Source: a virus. From it: a stretch of DNA of 29,837 nt. Under the pieces are notes generated by a model that was not told where the DNA came from, did no database searches, and saw only the letters and a list, made by a program, of their open reading frames with translations. The stretch spans positions 1-29,837 of the IMG/VR virus record IMGVR_UViG_3300030104_006444; one strand, written 5' to 3'. The position numbers and the translations under genes are program-made. Positions within the stretch are counted from its first letter, which is position 1, and each line of letters begins with the position of its first letter. This document shows positions 1 to 7,164 of the stretch, in pieces.

Positions 1-576
1 GTTAAACCCGGACTTATAGATTGGAATCCGGAAATAATGAATCATTATATACGTTGGGCAACAGGTGGAGCAGGTAAGTTTTTAGTTAATTCAGCAGAGA
101 CCTTAAATAGTTTAAGCAAATTTGAGACTCCCGAAATTAAAAGCACACCTCTTGTTAGGCAGTTTTTAAAGACCCCTACGGAGTATAAAGCAAAACGTAC
201 AGTTAAAGATATTGAATATAGACAGATGTCTGAGGTAATGAATGATAAAGTTAGGACTAAGTTGGAAGGTCAGTACGCTTTTCAGCAGAAAATACTTAGA
301 GGTAAAATAGCAGAAGAGTTAGATGAGAAAGTTAAACAGTCTTACGAAGAAGATATAAAGAAATTAGAAATGAATAAGTATCGTAGTTTAATAAAGTTTG
401 ATTTAGACCAATTACTACTAACTACAACCTCTCTACCTAAGTACAAAAAGTTAGTAAATAGCTACTACAATAGTCATAGAGGTGATATGAAAAAAGCCTA
501 TAAAACAAAAAAAACAAGAAAAGCATTTGTTAAAAAGTGGACTGATAAATACAAAGAAGAGTGGAGAACTGAGTGA
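1..576 (+). CDS. Large virion protein, C-terminal end (5' truncated)
   Basis: The frame is open from the first base, so this is the C-terminal part (about 191 residues) of a longer protein cut by the window edge. It opens with a DWNPE...YIRWATGGAGKF stretch that resembles the C-terminal region of phage 'large polyvalent' or internal virion proteins (recalled family resemblance, not searched). The rest is Lys/Glu-rich and helical, with a very basic end near residues 165-190. It ends by overlapping the GTG start of the lysozyme-like gene (GTGA junction), so it belongs to the late operon. The gene leaving the right edge of the window is of the same type and could be its N-terminal part if the genome is circular. 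Confidence 0.6.
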   Translation, partial: VKPGLIDWNPEIMNHYIRWATGGAGKFLVNSAETLNSLSKFETPEIKSTPLVRQFLKTPTEYKAKRTVKDIEYRQMSEVMNDKVRTKLEGQYAFQQKILRGKIAEELDEKVKQSYEEDIKKLEMNKYRSLIKFDLDQLLLTTTSLPKYKKLVNSYYNSHRGDMKKAYKTKKTRKAFVKKWTDKYKEEWRTE

Positions 577-1007
577 AAGAGATTTATGAAATAATAGAAA
601 CGACCCTAAAGAAAATTGATATGCACTCTGAAGATGCAGTCAATTTAATATATCGTACAGGTCAAGCAGAAAGTGGCTACCGCAAATTAAAACAAATGCA
701 AGAAGGATGTGCATTATCTTATTGGCAAGTAGAACCTGCAACTATTGAAGACACAATTAAAAATTACCTTGATTATAGACCGGACACCTATGATAAATTG
801 GTCGACTTGGGTTTTGACTGTTTAGACCCCGATTGGAGTGTGTTGACTAACATCCCTGTTGCAATCGCTTTTTGTCGACTAAAATATTACAGAGACCCGA
901 ATCCTATCCCTAAAACATTAAAAGGTCAGGCCAAATATTGGAAGACAATATATAATTCTGAACAGGGCAAAGGCTCTGTTAAACACTTTTTAGAGGCTAA
1001 TAAATGA
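573..1007 (+). CDS. Lysozyme/transglycosylase-like lysis or virion protein
   Basis: 144 residues, GTG start overlapping the preceding stop by 4 nt. The stretch RTGQAESGYRKLKQ...ALSYWQVEP at residues 28-55 looks like the lysozyme-like fold found in many podovirus late operons, with E34 of QAESGY as the likely catalytic acid and the SYWQVEP segment as the second conserved block. No signal peptide or membrane segment is visible, so export would rely on a holin or on the virion. The two genes that follow encode small membrane proteins, which fits a lysis cassette. It could instead be a tail-associated peptidoglycan hydrolase. The family call rests on recalled similarity. Confidence 0.6.
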   Translation: MKEIYEIIETTLKKIDMHSEDAVNLIYRTGQAESGYRKLKQMQEGCALSYWQVEPATIEDTIKNYLDYRPDTYDKLVDLGFDCLDPDWSVLTNIPVAIAFCRLKYYRDPNPIPKTLKGQAKYWKTIYNSEQGKGSVKHFLEANK

Positions 1008-1192
1008 TAGACAGTTTAAAAGACACTATGTTTGCAAAGAGTGAGGTTGGAATGACAACGTCATTAGGTAGTGCGGTAATTTCTTATTTGGATATTTTAA
1101 ATCCGGTACTTTCGGCAGTAACCCTAATTATTGGAGTGGGTGTTGGTGCTTTAACATTAATGATTAAGTGGAAGGAGTATAATGCCTCTTGA
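1004..1192 (+). CDS. Small membrane protein, holin candidate
   Basis: 62 residues; the ATG overlaps the previous stop (ATGA). One clear hydrophobic helix spans about residues 32-55 (LNPVLSAVTLIIGVGVGALTL), followed by a short basic tail (IKWKEYNAS). An amphipathic N-terminal segment precedes it. Size, topology and position just after a lysozyme-like gene and before another membrane protein suggest a pinhole or canonical holin. That role is inferred from context, since holins have little sequence conservation. Confidence 0.55.
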   Translation: MIDSLKDTMFAKSEVGMTTSLGSAVISYLDILNPVLSAVTLIIGVGVGALTLMIKWKEYNAS

Positions 1193-1463
1193 ACTAATAG
1201 ATAATTACGGACTCCCTATTGCCGGAGTTGTATTCTTAGCAATAGCTTTGCACCGGACAGTTAGTTTTGTTCAGAGCCAACTCCTTCAACAGATAGAATT
1301 AAGGCATAAAGCTGAAATGAGTGCTATTGAAGACTTGCAACAGGAACACCAAATATTTCACGATATAGTTACTAAGCTAATTTCCAATGCAAAGAATAAC
1401 CAATTAGAATTACAAAAAGTAGTATCTAACATAGATATGCTTGTTAAACTCTTAAACAAATAA
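1182..1463 (+). CDS. Membrane-anchored coiled-coil protein (spanin- or holin-like)
   Basis: 93 residues; overlaps the holin candidate by 11 nt. A hydrophobic segment at residues 10-27 (YGLPIAGVVFLAIALH) acts as an N-terminal anchor. The remaining 65 residues are a Gln/Glu/Leu-rich amphipathic helix likely to form a coiled coil. This is the topology of an inner-membrane spanin (Rz) and also of BhlA-type holins. No overlapping outer-membrane lipoprotein gene (Rz1) was seen, so a two-component spanin cannot be claimed. Confidence 0.5.
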   Translation: MPLELIDNYGLPIAGVVFLAIALHRTVSFVQSQLLQQIELRHKAEMSAIEDLQQEHQIFHDIVTKLISNAKNNQLELQKVVSNIDMLVKLLNK

Positions 1464-1474
1464 AAGGCAAAACA

Positions 1475-1660
1475 ATGATTCAAAAAATGATAATAGATTA
1501 TCTAACCGCAGAAGAGGTGAAAATTAAAGTATTGAAATCTCTAAACGAGGCGGTAGACGTACCAATTATTTCAGAAAAGACTGAGGCTAAAATTCTTGAG
1601 GGAATTTGGTCAACTGTTTCTGAGGTCTTAGTCAATGTAATTGAGGGCAAGAAAGATTAA
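1475..1660 (+). CDS. Small hypothetical protein, end of late operon
   Basis: 61 residues, not recognised. It is predicted helical with alternating acidic and basic patches and no Cys or membrane segment. Initiation uses the recurrent module AGGCAAAACAATG, a one-base variant of the AGGCAAAACGATG found before many genes here. It is the last plus-strand gene before the attachment site, 21 bp ahead of the convergent integrase stop. Its position suggests the end of late transcription. Confidence 0.5.
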   Translation: MIQKMIIDYLTAEEVKIKVLKSLNEAVDVPIISEKTEAKILEGIWSTVSEVLVNVIEGKKD

Positions 1661-1680
1661 AATAGTCGGTATATAGTCTT

Positions 1681-2673
1681 TTAGTCTTCCTCTTCCGAGG
1701 GTAGACACAAGGGACTTAAAATCCCTCGAACCTTGGTTCGTGCGAGTTCAAGTCTCGCTCCCGGTACTCGATTTTCCCCGATGTATTTTTTCATTAAATC
1801 ATCGGGGATTTTTGTATACTTTACAGTCTCTTTAAGACTTGTATGTCCTAACAATAACTGCACCTTACGAATATCCCTTGTTTGAAAGTACATCCTTAAT
1901 GCAAAGGTATGTCTTATCCAATGTGGCGTTGCTTTGCTACCTATTTTTTTAGCACATTTTGAAAATTCTCTAAGTGCTAAGTCGTACTGATTATCGTTAA
2001 TTTTGGTCGGTATATGGTCAGTAAGTTTGTAGATGATTTCTGAAACCGGAATATATCTCTTCAATCCGTTCTTACCAACTACGCTGATTGTATTGTTACC
2101 TTCTAACTTAATACGTTTAAACTCACTACGTCTTAATCCGGTGCATTCTAATATTCTAATTACATCGGCATATTTTTTAGTCATTAGTTTGTAAATTGAT
2201 TTAAAGTCATCTACATTTATAAATCTCGATTCAGCAGAATCACGTTGTTTTATTAAATCATATCTAAAGCCAAATTCCCAACCTTGTTTAGAACACCACC
2301 TAAAAAATGATTTAGCGTGTCTAAGCCTCATATTGCAAGTTGAAATAGAATAATTTTGCTTTGATAGATATAAAGTGAGGTCTTTGTGCGGACAGGCTTT
2401 AATTTGCTTAAATGCCTTGATGTCTTGGTCGATTGTACCTTGAGAAAGGTTTTTAGATTGTTGGAACTCTTGGTATTGTTTAAACGCTTTATCTAAAGGA
2501 GGTAAAGGCAGAGTCACTTTAATACCAAGTTTCTCCGCCCCGATTAAATACTCTAATTTCTTTTTGAGTTTTGTGACTACATCTTTTGAACCGTTCACAG
2601 TAGGTCTGTGGCGTTTGCCTCCCAAGTAGTAATCAAACTCGTAAAGGTTAGGCTTTAGTCTCCGTATCTTCAT
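1681..2673 (-). CDS. int: Tyrosine site-specific recombinase (integrase)
   Basis: 330 residues. It has an N-terminal arm-type domain (about 1-50), a core-binding helical domain (about 55-140) and a catalytic domain (about 150-300). The active-site set is visible: R181 in TGLRR, a Lys near 201-205, H251-W-I-R254 (HxxR), H277 in LLLGHTS and nucleophile Y286 in VKYTKIP. Residues about 303-325 (VPGARLELARTKVRG...) are the antisense translation of the tRNA-Leu fragment, so the C-terminal tail depends on the att sequence and would change on integration. It lies downstream of the repressor and overlaps it by 26 nt, which suggests cotranscription. It integrates and, with an unidentified excisionase, excises the phage. 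Confidence 0.95.
   Translation of the reverse strand: MKIRRLKPNLYEFDYYLGGKRHRPTVNGSKDVVTKLKKKLEYLIGAEKLGIKVTLPLPPLDKAFKQYQEFQQSKNLSQGTIDQDIKAFKQIKACPHKDLTLYLSKQNYSISTCNMRLRHAKSFFRWCSKQGWEFGFRYDLIKQRDSAESRFINVDDFKSIYKLMTKKYADVIRILECTGLRRSEFKRIKLEGNNTISVVGKNGLKRYIPVSEIIYKLTDHIPTKINDNQYDLALREFSKCAKKIGSKATPHWIRHTFALRMYFQTRDIRKVQLLLGHTSLKETVKYTKIPDDLMKKYIGENRVPGARLELARTKVRGILSPLCLPSEEED
1700..1766 (+). other. attP: attP: 3' fragment of tRNA-Leu(UAA)
   Basis: The fragment folds as tRNA from the D-loop (GGTAGACAC) onward. The anticodon stem AGGGA/TCCCT encloses loop CTTAAAA (anticodon TAA, 1717-1719). A long variable arm follows (CGAAC, loop CTTG, GTTCG), typical of class II tRNA-Leu. Then come the T arm (GCGAG, loop TTCAAGT, CTCGC) and acceptor strand TCCCGGT with discriminator A at 1766. 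The matching 5' acceptor and D-stem are absent upstream, so this is not a full tRNA gene. It is the identity segment used for site-specific integration into a host tRNA-Leu gene, and it overlaps the 3' end of the integrase gene on the other strand. Confidence 0.85.
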
Positions 2674-3388
2674 TTTGTTTTAAATATTCTTTTTTGTTGC
2701 TTTCGGTAATTTTTAAGAAAATTTTATTATTGCCAATGAAATTTGAATCAACAAAAATATATATTATACCTTTATCTTTCTTTTTCATTTTCCAAATGCC
2801 TTGATTTACATAACCTTTCAACTTATCAAGTTGTTCTGCCTCTTGCATTTTTGGATATTCATCTTCGTGGACTATTTTTATGTAATCCAATCCAAGCATT
2901 TCAATATGTTGATAGCCTAAAAGTTCGGCATATTTATTCGTTGCAGAAAGTATTATCTTTTTATCAAGACAGATAATAGCCTGTTTCTCAGATTGATTTA
3001 ACTCCGGAATAAACTCTTGATTGTTAAGAATACTATCTTCAAGTGATTCGCATTTATCTTTGTAATAATCTAATTGCTCTCTTAGCAAAGTTATTAATTC
3101 ATTTTGGTTATCTATGGTTTGCTTGTCTTGAGTATTGCCAAACATATCCTCTCCTTTAATTAATTCAAGTCGATTAGAGCCAAGCCAATCAACCTTGTAG
3201 TTTAGTCTATTAGCAATCATCTCTAAATTATTTTCACGAATATCGGCTCTACCGTTAAACCAAGCATACACTTGATTTCGCGTAAATCCTACTGCTCTCG
3301 CAAATTGAGATATATTATATCCCGACTTTTTAAATAATTCCTTAATTGCTTTTTGTTTTGTCATATTATCAACTATACTAATAGTCAT
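2648..3388 (-). CDS. HTH-PAS transcriptional regulator, likely lysogeny repressor
   Basis: 246 residues. An XRE/Cro-CI type helix-turn-helix occupies about residues 10-70 (NISQFARAVGFTRNQVYAWF). A polar helical linker (about 75-125) follows. Residues about 133-235 look like a PAS domain: a hydrophobic strand then ATNKYAELLGY, LGLDYIKIVHEDEYP and a closing beta-sheet. The S24/LexA autocleavage domain usual in SOS-inducible repressors is absent. It is divergent from the early operon and upstream of int, the usual place for a prophage repressor. The start is preceded by the module AAAGGCAAAACG. A sensory PAS suggests control of induction by a small molecule, redox state or partner protein; that is inference. 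Confidence 0.8.
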   Translation of the reverse strand: MTISIVDNMTKQKAIKELFKKSGYNISQFARAVGFTRNQVYAWFNGRADIRENNLEMIANRLNYKVDWLGSNRLELIKGEDMFGNTQDKQTIDNQNELITLLREQLDYYKDKCESLEDSILNNQEFIPELNQSEKQAIICLDKKIILSATNKYAELLGYQHIEMLGLDYIKIVHEDEYPKMQEAEQLDKLKGYVNQGIWKMKKKDKGIIYIFVDSNFIGNNKIFLKITESNKKEYLKQNEDTETKA

Positions 3389-3727
3389 CGTTTTGCCTTT
3401 CTACCTAATTACTAATTGTCGGATAATCTTAAAAAATTAGGTATCAAAAAATACACATGCTATTTATTTTAAGTCAAGTAATATTATACCGCAACTATTA
3501 TATTGCATTAGTCTTATGTATTTATAGATACATATATCTATTTATTGATTAAAGAGGTTTTAGTTAGATTGGCACACTATTTGTATATAAACAAGTGTCA
3601 TATTTACTGTATTTAATAGTTGCACAGTTGTGTAATTATTGTGTAATTTAGTATACACATTAATTAACACAATTTATGTGTAAGAAAAAAGGGGTAAGTC
3701 CGACCTCACCCCTTTTAAGGCAAAACG
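3389..3727. promoter_or_regulatory. Divergent immunity/early control region
   Basis: No gene is seen in this 339-bp AT-rich stretch. TGTGTA or its complement TACACA occurs at 3452, 3629, 3640, 3654 and 3677. The 3640/3654 pair forms an inverted repeat with an 8-bp gap, and 3629/3640 is a direct repeat of 11 bp. Candidate rightward promoters are TTGTGT (3628)-18 bp-TATACA (3652) and TTGCAC (3620)-16 bp-TGTAAT (3642), both overlapping these elements. A candidate leftward promoter is TTGACT (3477-3472)-18 bp-TATTTT (3453-3448), whose -10 overlaps the 3452 element. An inverted repeat TACCTAATT/AATTAGGTA lies in the repressor leader (about 3402-3445). Operator function is inferred. Confidence 0.5.
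3687..3716 (+). terminator. Leader terminator/attenuator before early operon
   Basis: A 9-bp perfect stem AAAAGGGGT/ACCCCTTTT with a 12-nt loop, its 3' arm ending in TTTT. It sits between the candidate early promoters and the first early start codon, so it would stop early transcription unless read through or antiterminated. No N-like antiterminator gene was recognised. Confidence 0.6.
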
Positions 3728-3799
3728 ATGAACTCAAGAGAGTTTATCGCAATCATAACTTACGGAGGCAAAACGTATGATTTCAAGGAAAGACATTAA
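3728..3799 (+). CDS. Possible 23-residue leader peptide
   Basis: A short frame beginning MNSREFIAIITYGG and ending 23 nt inside the next gene. It has the full initiation module AAGGCAAAACGATG, and its first six bases (ATGAAC) match those of the major capsid gene, which has the same module. Its own codons GGA-GGC contain the Shine-Dalgarno of the next gene, so translation here could open or block that site. It may be a regulatory leader peptide or just a decoy start. Confidence 0.35.
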   Translation: MNSREFIAIITYGGKTYDFKERH

Positions 3800-4034
3800 G
3801 TCCGGTGATACTGTTAGACTTAATTCCAAAAATGAACCTCTATTGGAGAAATATAACTACCCAATAGAACTTGTAAAAGTGGTAAAAGTTAATCCCCCTA
3901 CCGCTCAATTAAAATCCAAAAGAAATAATCCAAAACTTAGACCTTTTACATTTTATTTAAAAGATGTAATAAGCGTTTTTTCAGAGGATGATGTACCTCA
4001 AGAAATTGGAGGAAGAAAGGTTGTGTTAGTATGA
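3777..4034 (+). CDS. Hypothetical early protein
   Basis: 85 residues, not recognised. Beta-rich and basic (SGDTVRLNSK...ELVKVVKVNPP...), resembling a small SH3/KOW-like barrel in pattern only. It starts with the GGAGGCAAAACGT module and ends in an ATGA overlap with the next small gene. As the first substantial gene after the leader terminator, an early regulatory role is possible but unproven. Confidence 0.55.
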   Translation: MISRKDIKSGDTVRLNSKNEPLLEKYNYPIELVKVVKVNPPTAQLKSKRNNPKLRPFTFYLKDVISVFSEDDVPQEIGGRKVVLV

Positions 4035-4174
4035 GTTATAACTTTGACCCACCTTCTGAACCACCAACAACTTGCGAACACGGTTTAGATGAATTTTATG
4101 ACTGTGAAGAGTGTGATTCTGAAGCCGTTGATGAACGATATGATGCTTGGAGAGAGGCAAGAGATGAAATTTAA
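4031..4174 (+). CDS. Small acidic Cys-containing protein
   Basis: 47 residues (MSYNFDPPSEPPTTCEHGLD...), strongly acidic, with Cys/His spacing CEH...CEEC that could bind one zinc. ATGA overlap with the gene before and an 11-nt overlap with the gene after show translational coupling. Function unknown. Confidence 0.55.
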   Translation: MSYNFDPPSEPPTTCEHGLDEFYDCEECDSEAVDERYDAWREARDEI

Positions 4175-4343
4175 AATTTATTCAAAAAAAGATTATAGAG
4201 TAAGGGACGTTTATTTAAAACTATTAAAGTCCCCTAATTTTAGAATCGAAGACCCAAAAGGAGCAATAAGACGTTCAGAGGGTGAATATAATATTATTTT
4301 TAAAAGAGCCGTTCAACTCGGCATAATCGGAGGCAAACGATGA
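4164..4343 (+). CDS. Small basic hypothetical protein
   Basis: 59 residues starting MKFKIYSKKDYRVRD. A longer frame opens at 4089, but the ATG at 4164 is preferred because GAGAGG lies at a suitable distance upstream and the 4089 start would overlap the previous gene by 86 nt. It is basic and mixed alpha/beta, with no known motif. It overlaps the ERF gene start by 4 nt, so it is probably coexpressed with the recombination genes. Confidence 0.55.
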   Translation: MKFKIYSKKDYRVRDVYLKLLKSPNFRIEDPKGAIRRSEGEYNIIFKRAVQLGIIGGKR

Positions 4344-5062
4344 TACAAGAAAAGTTACATGAAATACAAGCTAAGTTAGTAGTTCCAAAGTCTCATAAGA
4401 ATAATTTTGGAAATTATAAATACAGAAACCTTGACGGCATATTAGATAATTTAAACCCTATATTAGCAAAAACGGGTTGTACTTGTAGGCTTAAAGATTC
4501 AATTGAGCATATTGGTGATAGATATTATGTGAAATCTACTGCAATCTTAACCTATAAAGATGAAAAGTTATCTTGCTCTGCTTATGCAAGAGAATCTCAG
4601 ACAAAGAAAGGTATGGACGAGGCTCAGATAACAGGTGCAAGTTCCTCTTATGCTCGTAAGTATGCTCTTGCCGGATTATTTAGTATTGGTGGGGCAAGTG
4701 ATAATGATTATGACTACTATGATAACTCCGGAGAGGGCGATGATGCCGGAGCAAATGCCTCCGTTTCCGGAAGCGAAAGTGTAGATAAACCCTCTCCCTC
4801 TCTTTTAGATGAATTAAATATTAATAGTATTGAAGATTTTAAATCTCGTGCTATAAAAGGCGAAGATAAAATCATTGAAAGCACAATTGAAAGTAGTGGT
4901 GAGACTATTGGTTTAATTCAAAAAGACTCTAAAAAATTAAAAGGTTATGTAGCTAATAATTCAATTAGTAAGAGTGATAGAAAATTGGCTCTTGGGGCAT
5001 TGTGCCTTACTGCAAACGATGATGATTTACAATCATTTGTGGAGGCTTATAGTACAAAATGA
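4340..5062 (+). CDS. erf: ERF-family single-strand annealing protein
   Basis: 240 residues. The N-terminal 130 residues carry the ERF hallmarks: EIQAKLVVPKSHKNNFGNYK with YRNLDGILDNLNPIL, then GASSSYARKYALAGLF at about 93-108. A Gly/Ser/Asp-rich linker follows (about 115-150), then a helical C-terminal domain. ERF proteins anneal complementary DNA strands in phage recombination and genome circularisation. The adjacent RecB-like nuclease makes this a two-gene recombination module comparable to Bet/Exo. Its start has GGAGGCAAACG, a shortened form of the repeated initiation module. Confidence 0.9.
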   Translation: MIQEKLHEIQAKLVVPKSHKNNFGNYKYRNLDGILDNLNPILAKTGCTCRLKDSIEHIGDRYYVKSTAILTYKDEKLSCSAYARESQTKKGMDEAQITGASSSYARKYALAGLFSIGGASDNDYDYYDNSGEGDDAGANASVSGSESVDKPSPSLLDELNINSIEDFKSRAIKGEDKIIESTIESSGETIGLIQKDSKKLKGYVANNSISKSDRKLALGALCLTANDDDLQSFVEAYSTK

Positions 5063-5772
5063 AATTATTAGATACAGTTAACGGACATTGGTATGAGGCG
5101 TTTGATAACGTCCTACCAAGTGTCACAACAATATTGGATGCCACCACCCCTAAACCCTTCTTAACTGATTGGATGTTAAAACAAGGTTATAAGGCTGATG
5201 TTAGTCTAAGAAATGCTATTAACACCGGGAATGTAGTTCATGATGTTATGATGAGATTACTTAGAGGTGAAGAGATTGATATTCGTAATGAAAGTTATTA
5301 TGAATTTGACGGATACAATTTAAAATTGACATCTGAAATGAGAAAAGCTATTGAGTCCGGTGTGGTTTGGTTTGAGCATAATCCTGTAAACATTTTAGCG
5401 ACCGAAATTAAACTTGCTCACGACAAATATGAATTTGCCGGAACTTGTGATATTGTGTTTCAGAAAGATGATAAGACTTATTTAGTCGACACAAAAACCT
5501 CTAATAATCTTGATGAAAATGTAAATTTACAATTAACTGCATACAAGATTTTGTGGGATGAATTGTACCCCGATAACAAAATTGATAAGATAGCAGTATT
5601 ACATTGTAAAAAGGCTTGGATGCACGGCAAAGACCCTTGTGCTAAATTCACTACTAAAAAGTTTGACAGGAACGCTTGGTTACTTGCAGTAGAGCGGTTT
5701 AAACATATGAAAAAGAAACCAACCTACAAATACAATACTACTCGTAGCTACAAATTGGGAATGTATTTATGA
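5059..5772 (+). CDS. PD-(D/E)XK exonuclease, RecB/Cas4-like
   Basis: 237 residues. Nuclease motifs appear in order: NTGNVVHDVMMR (motif I His, about 55-66), GTCDIVF (metal-binding Asp, about 128-134), YLVDTKTS (DxK, about 141-148) and LQLTAYK (QxxxY motif, about 157-163). This set is typical of RecB-family and Cas4-like exonucleases. A tryptophan-rich C-terminus ends the protein. It is translationally coupled to ERF by a 4-nt overlap and probably makes the single strands that ERF anneals. Confidence 0.88.
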   Translation: MKLLDTVNGHWYEAFDNVLPSVTTILDATTPKPFLTDWMLKQGYKADVSLRNAINTGNVVHDVMMRLLRGEEIDIRNESYYEFDGYNLKLTSEMRKAIESGVVWFEHNPVNILATEIKLAHDKYEFAGTCDIVFQKDDKTYLVDTKTSNNLDENVNLQLTAYKILWDELYPDNKIDKIAVLHCKKAWMHGKDPCAKFTTKKFDRNAWLLAVERFKHMKKKPTYKYNTTRSYKLGMYL

Positions 5773-6002
5773 AACCACTTGAAAGAAAAATAGATAGCCT
5801 TGAAAACGGTTGGTTCAGAATACAATATAATGCCGTGAATAGTGTTTGGGGTAAATCATCAAAACCTTTTGTAGTTAAATATTGCAAGACTTGTGATAAG
5901 GCTTGGGAGTGGTTGAGTCAGCAGAAAAAAACTGAATACTATAGCCGTGGTGATTTGCCTTTTTACGGTCTGAAAGAAAAAATCTGTAGGGGGTGTAAAT
6001 GA
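5769..6002 (+). CDS. Small protein with CxxC pairs
   Basis: 77 residues with CKTCDKAWEW at about 39-48 and a terminal CRGCK, two Cys pairs that could form one zinc ribbon. 4-nt overlaps on both sides place it firmly in the replication and recombination operon. Not otherwise recognised. A nucleic-acid-binding or protein-interaction role is only a guess. Confidence 0.6.
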   Translation: MKPLERKIDSLENGWFRIQYNAVNSVWGKSSKPFVVKYCKTCDKAWEWLSQQKKTEYYSRGDLPFYGLKEKICRGCK

Positions 6003-6829
6003 TATTTAAATGCGTACCTATCGACAATTACACTAATGTACCTAATGATTTAATTTCTAATCCTAAAATCTCTAATAATGCTAAAGTTGTTTTGATTTAT
6101 CTCTGTGGTAAGCCTTCAAATTGGAGGGTGTCAGTATCAGATATAATTAAGAACAATAAGTCCGGTAGAGATGCTATTTATTCAGCGATTAAAGAACTTA
6201 CCAAATTGGGTCACATCTGTAGATTGCAATCTAAAAATGAAGACGGTAAATTCAATGACCAAGAGTACATAGTGTCATTTGACACCGATTCCTTGAAAAC
6301 CGGATACGGTAAATCCGTAAACGGAAAAACCGGATACGGTAAATCCGACACTAATAATAAAGAGTATAAAAAGAAAGATATTAAAAAGAAAGATGATATA
6401 GGCGTTAGAAAAAATAAATTCTTTCAATTAGTAATGCTAACAATTGACAGAGGGTTTGATTTCCCTCAAGACCAAGTGTCTAAATTTATAGATTATTGGA
6501 CTGAAACTACTTTGAGCGGAAAGAAAATGAGATTTGAAAAGCAAGATGCTTTTTCTATTAAACGAAGATTATCAACTTGGAAAGAGCGGTCAAATCAAAA
6601 CACGTTTAAACAGTCTTCCCCAACTAAGCCTAATGCTACTATTGTTGTAGGTGAAATTAAGGATGCTATTATGTCCGGACATCATAGGGTTAAAAATAAT
6701 CCTAATTATTTTAAAAACCCTTTAGCTGAACAAGTTTACAAACATTATGGTCACGTCAAATTAGGAATGACTAATGATTTTGAATTAAGTCAATTAGTGA
6801 GGAGTTATATAAATGAAAATATTAATTGA
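5999..6829 (+). CDS. Winged-helix phage replication protein
   Basis: 276 residues. The N-terminal 95 residues match the winged-helix domain of phage replication-initiation proteins (YTNVPNDLISNPKISNNAK, VVLIYLCGKPSNWRVSVSDI, SGRDAIYSAIKELTKLGH). Next is a low-complexity linker encoded by an imperfect 30-bp tandem repeat (KTGYGKS twice, about 6296-6347) and a Lys-rich run. The C-terminal part (about 130-270) includes a short helical segment FIDYWTE...KMRFEKQDAF..KRRLSTW as seen in DnaD/RepO-like proteins. It probably binds the phage origin and recruits the host helicase. Confidence 0.75.
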   Translation: MIFKCVPIDNYTNVPNDLISNPKISNNAKVVLIYLCGKPSNWRVSVSDIIKNNKSGRDAIYSAIKELTKLGHICRLQSKNEDGKFNDQEYIVSFDTDSLKTGYGKSVNGKTGYGKSDTNNKEYKKKDIKKKDDIGVRKNKFFQLVMLTIDRGFDFPQDQVSKFIDYWTETTLSGKKMRFEKQDAFSIKRRLSTWKERSNQNTFKQSSPTKPNATIVVGEIKDAIMSGHHRVKNNPNYFKNPLAEQVYKHYGHVKLGMTNDFELSQLVRSYINENIN

Positions 6830-7010
6830 TAAGCTACTTGGGTGGTTGTTTAAGTGGAACAATGAAGAGACCGTTGTTCATACCCTGTACCAAGATAATG
6901 AATATCTTAAAAATCAGATTAAGTTTTATCAGAAAGATTTAGAGAGAGCATTAAAAACAATGAATAGGCTTAGAGATGAGTTGGAAAGTCTCACTAACTC
7001 ACAAAAGTAA
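6813..7010 (+). CDS. Small coiled-coil protein
   Basis: 65 residues. A short hydrophobic, Trp-containing N-terminus (ILIDKLLGWLFKW) is followed by a charged heptad-like helix (DNEYLKNQIKFYQKDLERAL). It could be a peripheral membrane protein or an accessory factor. GGAG lies 8 nt upstream of the ATG. It overlaps the replication gene by 17 nt. Function unknown. Confidence 0.55.
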   Translation: MKILIDKLLGWLFKWNNEETVVHTLYQDNEYLKNQIKFYQKDLERALKTMNRLRDELESLTNSQK

Positions 7011-7164
7011 TTGGAGACAATGCGATATGTGTAGCCAAAGAATTGGAAAGATATTTATTGAAAATATGTTTAAATATCTAAGTAGAGACATCCAAAAGAT
7101 TATCTGTAAGCCTTGTGCTTTAAGGGAGGTCGGTAAGGTTGAAATTAAAAAACTCGAATCCTAA
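6976..7164 (+). CDS. Small zinc-ribbon-like protein
   Basis: 62 residues with CDMC at about 16-19 and CKPC at about 44-47, a compact two-knuckle zinc ribbon. It overlaps the upstream gene by 35 nt and the downstream gene by 26 nt. The ATG at 6976 is the only standard start ahead of the first CxxC. Function unknown. Confidence 0.55.
   Translation: MSWKVSLTHKSNWRQCDMCSQRIGKIFIENMFKYLSRDIQKIICKPCALREVGKVEIKKLES

Noticed and set aside
1680-1766. A functional tRNA-Leu gene.
   Set aside because: The 5' acceptor and D-stem strands that must pair with TCCCGGT are missing; only the 3' part is present, as in attP sites.
3571-3586. TTGGCACACTATTTGT resembles a sigma-54 promoter.
   Set aside because: The -12 element is TTGT instead of TTGC and no activator gene or upstream site is apparent.
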